Below are positions 32,849 through 36,630 of a stretch of DNA of 36,630 bases, in pieces. Below the pieces are notes generated by a model. That model was not told the DNA's origin. It was given only the letters and a program-made list of their open reading frames with translations, and searched no databases. Origin of the DNA: JBBQXY01 sp051004815 (lineage in GTDB: Bacteria; Chloroflexota; Ktedonobacteria; Ktedonobacterales; Ktedonobacteraceae). The first letter of the stretch is position 1; every line of letters starts with the position of its first letter. Made by a program: the position numbers and the translations under genes. Location: contig JBPCJY010000015.1 in the NCBI GenBank assembly GCA_051004815.1, positions 1 to 36,630 on the forward strand, written 5' to 3'.

Positions 32849-34036
32849 ATGTATCTTTCTCACCTCGCACTGGATGAATTTCGCAACTACAACCACCTGG
32901 AACTATCCCTGGGCAAAGGCTTGTTCCTCTTTTATGGGGAAAATGCGCAGGGGAAAACAAATTTGCTGGAGGCCGTGGCGATGCTCGCTACCGGCAGTTC
33001 TTTTCATGCTAGCTCTGACCGTGAAGTGGTTAACTGGCGTGCGCCTGACCATATTGCGCGTTTGAACGCTCAGGTGATGCGCCGGGAAGATGATCTCCAG
33101 ATCGAGATGGTCATTTTTGATCCCGCTCCACCCGACATAGAGAATCTCCCTCAGCATGCTAAGGCTATAGAACTACCCGCCACTACACAGCGCAAACGAG
33201 TCAAGATCAACACCATCCCCAAAAAAGTGATTGACTTGATCGGGCAGATGAAGGTTGTGCTGTTTGCTCCCACCGATCTCCACCTGGTGGATGGCTCGCC
33301 GGAGGAACGGCGCCGCTTTCTCGACCGCTCCCTCTGCCAGGTGCAGCCGCGTTACTGCCAGGCCCTGGTACACTATCGCAAGATCATTACGCAGCGTTCG
33401 GCTTTGCTCAAACGTATTCGCGACAACCAGGAAGACCCGCGCCTGTTGGACTACCTGGACGAGCGGCTGACCACGCTGGCGAATTTGATTATCTTTGAGC
33501 GGGGACGCATGGTCACGGCCCTCAACGAGCAGACGAGCATCTTACAGGAAAGCTTGAGTGGTGGCCGCGAACACCTACAAATCGTCTATCGCCCCTCGTT
33601 TAAAGTTGATCCACATTGGAGCACGATAGAGGCACCGCAACAGTACCGCAAACAGTTGCACGAGGCACGTAAGAAAGAGTTCATCCAGGGCGTATGCTTG
33701 CTAGGGCCACACCGCGATGATCTGGAGTTCCTGGTGAATGGCGTCAATATGCTCACCTATGGCTCGCGTGGGCAGCAGCGCACCACGGCCCTTTCGGCAA
33801 AGCTGGCCGAACTCGCCTACATGCGTGCCAGCACAGGGGACGAGCCAGTGTTGCTGCTGGACGATGTCTTCAGCGAACTCGATAGCCAACGTCGCGCCCA
33901 CCTGCTGCAAGAAGTGCTGCGCCACGAGCAAGTCTTGCTCACCGCGACCGACCTGAGCAGTTTCCCAGAGGAGATAGTGGCACAGGCGCATACGTATCAG
34001 GTGGCGAATGGGGAGATGCATAGAGAAACGTTGTAA
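32849..34036 (+). CDS. recF: DNA replication and repair protein RecF
   Basis: ATG 32849 gives MYLSHLALDEFRNYNHLEL, the typical RecF start; the upstream in-frame ATG 32678 lies inside the inverted repeat. In the 395-residue product the Walker A motif is GENAQGKTNLLEA (~31-43), then GSPEERRRFLD and KIITQRSALLKRI, the signature-like GSRGQQRTTALSAKLAEL (near 310-330) and Walker B PVLLLDDVFSELD. RecF is an SMC-like ATPase that loads RecA at gaps with RecO/RecR and helps restart replication. The start has only a weak ribosome-binding site. Confidence 0.98.
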   Translation: MYLSHLALDEFRNYNHLELSLGKGLFLFYGENAQGKTNLLEAVAMLATGSSFHASSDREVVNWRAPDHIARLNAQVMRREDDLQIEMVIFDPAPPDIENLPQHAKAIELPATTQRKRVKINTIPKKVIDLIGQMKVVLFAPTDLHLVDGSPEERRRFLDRSLCQVQPRYCQALVHYRKIITQRSALLKRIRDNQEDPRLLDYLDERLTTLANLIIFERGRMVTALNEQTSILQESLSGGREHLQIVYRPSFKVDPHWSTIEAPQQYRKQLHEARKKEFIQGVCLLGPHRDDLEFLVNGVNMLTYGSRGQQRTTALSAKLAELAYMRASTGDEPVLLLDDVFSELDSQRRAHLLQEVLRHEQVLLTATDLSSFPEEIVAQAHTYQVANGEMHRETL

Positions 34037-34051
34037 CATTCAGCAGGATAT

Positions 34052-36112
34052 TCACCATGGCTTCCAGATTTGCAGGGTGTGGTCAACGCCGGCTGAAGCA
34101 ATATATTTGCCATTGGGCGACCAGGCTACAGCCATGACATAGCCTGTATGGCCCATGTAGGTGCAGACGGGATTGCGCGTGATGGCATCCCAGATGTGTA
34201 CCGTCTTGTCATTGCCGACGGCTGCGAGATAACGGTCATCGGGCGACCAGGCCACGGCATTCAAGCTGCTGCTGGGATTGTGATGAATAAAGCCGAGGTT
34301 GCCACTGGTGACATCCCAGACCTGCATCGTCTTGTCATGGCTCACGGAAGCAATGCGTCTGCCATCGGGCGACCAGGCCACCGCGTTCACTTTCTGTGTA
34401 TGGCGGTGATAGGTATACGTTCCACGGTTGGGGAAAAGGAACGAGGTAAGGAAATTACCTTTGCTATCTTTCGTCGGCTCCCAGACCTGCACCGTTTTAT
34501 CCGCGCCGCCCGAAGCTATGCGTGCGCCGCGTCCAGAGACAGGCGGTGACCACGCGAGCGAAAGGACGGTATCGGTATGCCCTGAATAAACGAACAGGGT
34601 GCGCCCGCTATTCGTATCCCACACCAGGACCGTTTTATCCAGGCTGCCAGACGCGAGCCGTGGACCGTCCAGCGACCATGCGAGGGAAGTCACCTTATTC
34701 ACATGCCCCTGCAAGGTCATCAACATCGTGCGGGAGACGGCATCCCAGATTTGGATGGTGCGATCATCGCTGGCCGAGGCAACGCGTTGCCCATCGGGCG
34801 ACCAAGCCACCGCATTAACATGATCGGTATGACCGCGATATATCGCGCTATTTTTGCCGTTGCTGGTATCCCACAGGCGAACCGTCTTATCGTAGCCAGC
34901 CGTGGCGATATGTGTGCCGTTGGGTGACCATGCCAGGGCAAGTATACGGCTGGTATGACCGGAACAGATAAAGAGCGTATTGCGCTGCGGCTGCGGAGCA
35001 TTGGATTGTTTTGCCCGACTCATTGTTGGCGGTATCGTACTTGCTTGTGCAGGTGGTGGTGTGATGGCTGGTATGCCTACGGGTAGGGAGCCAGCGGAGA
35101 CCGCCGAATAGCCAGGTGGCAGGCTGGACTGCAAAGGATTTGTTTGCGCTGCGGTCGCTGCGGTATACTGGCTGGCGATGGAGAGCAAGCGTTGCTTGAC
35201 TTCGGCTGCGCTGGCAGGTCTTTTGTTGATATCGACCTCGACCATTTGCATAATGAGCTGTGCCAAGGCATTAAGTGCGGGCTGATTCGGCAACTGTAGT
35301 GGGGCAAAGTGAAAGGGCGCATCGGAGGGGTCATTGGCCGTGAGCATCTGGTGCAAGGTTGCGCCCAGTGCGTAGAGGTCGGCACGCGGTGTTGTCTGCA
35401 TCTTGCCGTATTGTTCCGGTGCCGCGTAGCCGGATGAACCCAGGGCCGAGGTATCCTTGGCCTGCCCTGGTTTGAAGTGACGCGCAATGCCGAAGTCGAT
35501 CAAGAAAATATGGCCGTCGGTAGTTAGCATGATATTGGCTGGTTTGAGGTCGCGGAAGATGATCGGCGGTTGGCGGGTATGGAGGTAGTCCAGGACGGCA
35601 CAAAGCTGGATGCCGATGTTGAGCACTTTTTCAATGGGCAGTTTGCCGCCCATTTTGTCCAGGTATGTCTCCAGAGCCGCGCCCTCGATATAATCCATGA
35701 CGAGGTAGCAGCGACCGGTATCGTTAAACTGTTCGTAGATGCGTGGCAGGTTGGGGTGCGTCAAACCAGCGAGCAAAAAGGCTTCGTGTTTGAATGACTC
35801 GGTCGCTTCAAGCAGTTCGTGCGGGTTCAGGCTACTCTGGCTCATCTCCTTGATGGCTAAGAGGCGATTGCCAAACTGGCTATCCGCCACTTTATAGACG
35901 GCACCAAAGCCCCCTTTGCCGATCTGTGCAAGGATGCGATAGCGTTGCTTGAGCAGGTGCTGCTGGCCCAGTAAGCCCATCAAGGTATGGCTGATCGTGG
36001 CTTTGTTGGTAGCGGAGTACTGGAGTGGTCGTCCGCAGACGGCACAATAACGCGCCTGTGTTCTATTGGCCGCGCCACATGTATCACAAAAAAAGGTCGA
36101 AGAAAGTGCCAT
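34052..36112 (-). CDS. Zinc-ribbon Ser/Thr kinase with seven WD40 repeats
   Basis: ATG 36112 starts MALSSTFFCDTCGAA; TTG 36127 would add five residues. Order in the 686 residues: zinc ribbon (C9, C12, C23, C26), kinase domain (~58-320) with GKGGFGAVY, K88, RDLKPANIM from ~187 and DFG (206-208), a Pro/Thr-rich linker, then seven WD40 repeats (~375-686; each with AWSP.G..IAS and D.T...W). Seven repeats make one closed propeller. The HRD triad reads FRD, as in the kinase at 13778. No membrane segment, so cytoplasmic. Inferred role: kinase tethered to partners through its propeller. It converges on recF with 15 bp between stops. Confidence 0.95.
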   Translation of the reverse strand: MALSSTFFCDTCGAANRTQARYCAVCGRPLQYSATNKATISHTLMGLLGQQHLLKQRYRILAQIGKGGFGAVYKVADSQFGNRLLAIKEMSQSSLNPHELLEATESFKHEAFLLAGLTHPNLPRIYEQFNDTGRCYLVMDYIEGAALETYLDKMGGKLPIEKVLNIGIQLCAVLDYLHTRQPPIIFRDLKPANIMLTTDGHIFLIDFGIARHFKPGQAKDTSALGSSGYAAPEQYGKMQTTPRADLYALGATLHQMLTANDPSDAPFHFAPLQLPNQPALNALAQLIMQMVEVDINKRPASAAEVKQRLLSIASQYTAATAAQTNPLQSSLPPGYSAVSAGSLPVGIPAITPPPAQASTIPPTMSRAKQSNAPQPQRNTLFICSGHTSRILALAWSPNGTHIATAGYDKTVRLWDTSNGKNSAIYRGHTDHVNAVAWSPDGQRVASASDDRTIQIWDAVSRTMLMTLQGHVNKVTSLAWSLDGPRLASGSLDKTVLVWDTNSGRTLFVYSGHTDTVLSLAWSPPVSGRGARIASGGADKTVQVWEPTKDSKGNFLTSFLFPNRGTYTYHRHTQKVNAVAWSPDGRRIASVSHDKTMQVWDVTSGNLGFIHHNPSSSLNAVAWSPDDRYLAAVGNDKTVHIWDAITRNPVCTYMGHTGYVMAVAWSPNGKYIASAGVDHTLQIWKPW

Positions 36113-36287
36113 GAGTCTCTTTCCCAATCGTCAACGTCTCAGGTTTATCCCTCGTACATTAGTACAAAAGTACGTAAGCTGTCAAGCGTTCAGGACGATT
36201 GCCACGGGGCTATTTAGCATAGGTGCCGTAAGCCCCCTGGCGCAGAGACATGGGGATATAAGGCACACTGTTGTTTTTAGGTAACAC

Positions 36288-36316
36288 TTGCAATCTATCT
36301 AAAGATGTGCTATACT
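36288..36316 (+). promoter_or_regulatory. Promoter of the TnpB-like gene
   Basis: TTGCAA (36288-36293), 17 bp, TATACT (36311-36316). The expected start site coincides with the ATG at 36324, so the mRNA may be leaderless. The -10 is overlapped by a perfect palindrome, ATACTGTACAGTAT (36312-36325). Confidence 0.6.
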
Positions 36317-36323
36317 GTACAGT

Positions 36324-36630
36324 ATGAGAAAGACGTTTCACTATCGGTTGTATCCGAGCAAGAAACAATTGAATACCCTTGAAACCATGCTTGAAGAGTG
36401 CCGATGGCTCTACAATGAGACACTGGCATTCCGCCAGAATGCATGGGAACAACGTCAAGAACGGGTATCTTGGTATGACTCGAAAGCCCGTATCCCCTTG
36501 CTTAAGATTGAACGTCCTTCTCTCAAACAGGTTCATTCCCAAGTCCTGCAAAACGTGACAGAACGCGTTGAGCTTGCCTATCAAGCCTTTTTCCGTCGAT
36601 GTAAAGCGGGTGAGAACCCTGGATATCCAC
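36324..36630 (+). CDS. tnpB: TnpB/IS200-IS605 OrfB-like protein, 3' end outside window
   Basis: The frame from ATG 36324 is open to the window edge (102 codons). The start MRKTFHYRLYPSKKQLNTLE and then CRWLYNETLAFRQNAW and SLKQVHSQVLQNVTERVELAYQAFFRR match the N-terminal helical region of TnpB (OrfB, IS200/IS605 family), an RNA-guided nuclease related to Cas12. No Y1 transposase tnpA is upstream within the ~200-bp gap, so this may be an IS1341-like solo element. The RuvC-like nuclease and zinc-finger part is beyond the window, so activity cannot be judged. Confidence 0.88.
   Translation, partial: MRKTFHYRLYPSKKQLNTLETMLEECRWLYNETLAFRQNAWEQRQERVSWYDSKARIPLLKIERPSLKQVHSQVLQNVTERVELAYQAFFRRCKAGENPGYP

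Overview
The window looks like chromosomal DNA of a Ktedonobacteria-type member of the Chloroflexota. The lineage call is an inference from gene content: several Ser/Thr protein kinases (two with an N-terminal zinc ribbon, one of these with a seven-bladed WD40 propeller), a sortase beside a DUF4397 cell-wall protein, an orphan RRM RNA-binding protein, and many perfect intergenic hairpins. No rRNA or other definitive taxonomic marker is present.

Bases 1 to about 6540 are the right part of an integrated, self-replicating element. It reads in one direction: a TOPRIM-domain protein (5' end outside the window), an archaeo-eukaryotic-type primase with a zinc finger, a palindrome-rich gap, a Rep_trans-like replication initiator, three small cargo genes (the first two joined to their upstream neighbour by identical 8-nt overlaps), an excisionase-like HTH protein and a tyrosine integrase. 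The integrase abuts the 3' end of a tRNA-Phe gene, the classic arrangement of an element inserted at a tRNA. The layout resembles actinomycete AICEs (rep, xis, int, tRNA) but with an added TOPRIM/primase pair.

From 6600 to 36100 the content is mostly chromosomal. In order: a LysM-CHAP cell-wall hydrolase; polyphosphate kinase; a sortase and its likely LPNTG substrate; two divergent Ser/Thr kinases; tRNA-Pro(CGG); an HNH endonuclease; a GH57/DUF3536 glycosidase; an L,D-transpeptidase lipoprotein coupled to ffh (SRP54); an XRE regulator with a small unknown partner; an RRM protein; a UbiG-like methyltransferase; a sigma factor with an HTH partner; a radical SAM enzyme with a zinc-ribbon partner; two extended SDR proteins; a CoA transferase; dnaN and recF; and a zinc-ribbon kinase-WD40 protein. 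The window ends inside a TnpB-type (IS200/IS605 OrfB) gene.

Non-coding structure is rich. Most convergent gene ends carry long perfect hairpins, the longest having 30-bp arms (26887-26960). Two short inverted-repeat elements resemble MITEs (28656-28855 and 32633-32771). A degenerate 9-bp tandem repeat occurs at two intergenic sites (15582-15599 and 21732-21785). Candidates for something undescribed are the TOPRIM/primase/Rep module on the element, the sigma factor/HTH pair, the radical SAM/zinc-ribbon pair, the XRE/small-protein pair and the 9-bp repeats. All functional statements come from motifs read by eye; no database search was possible.
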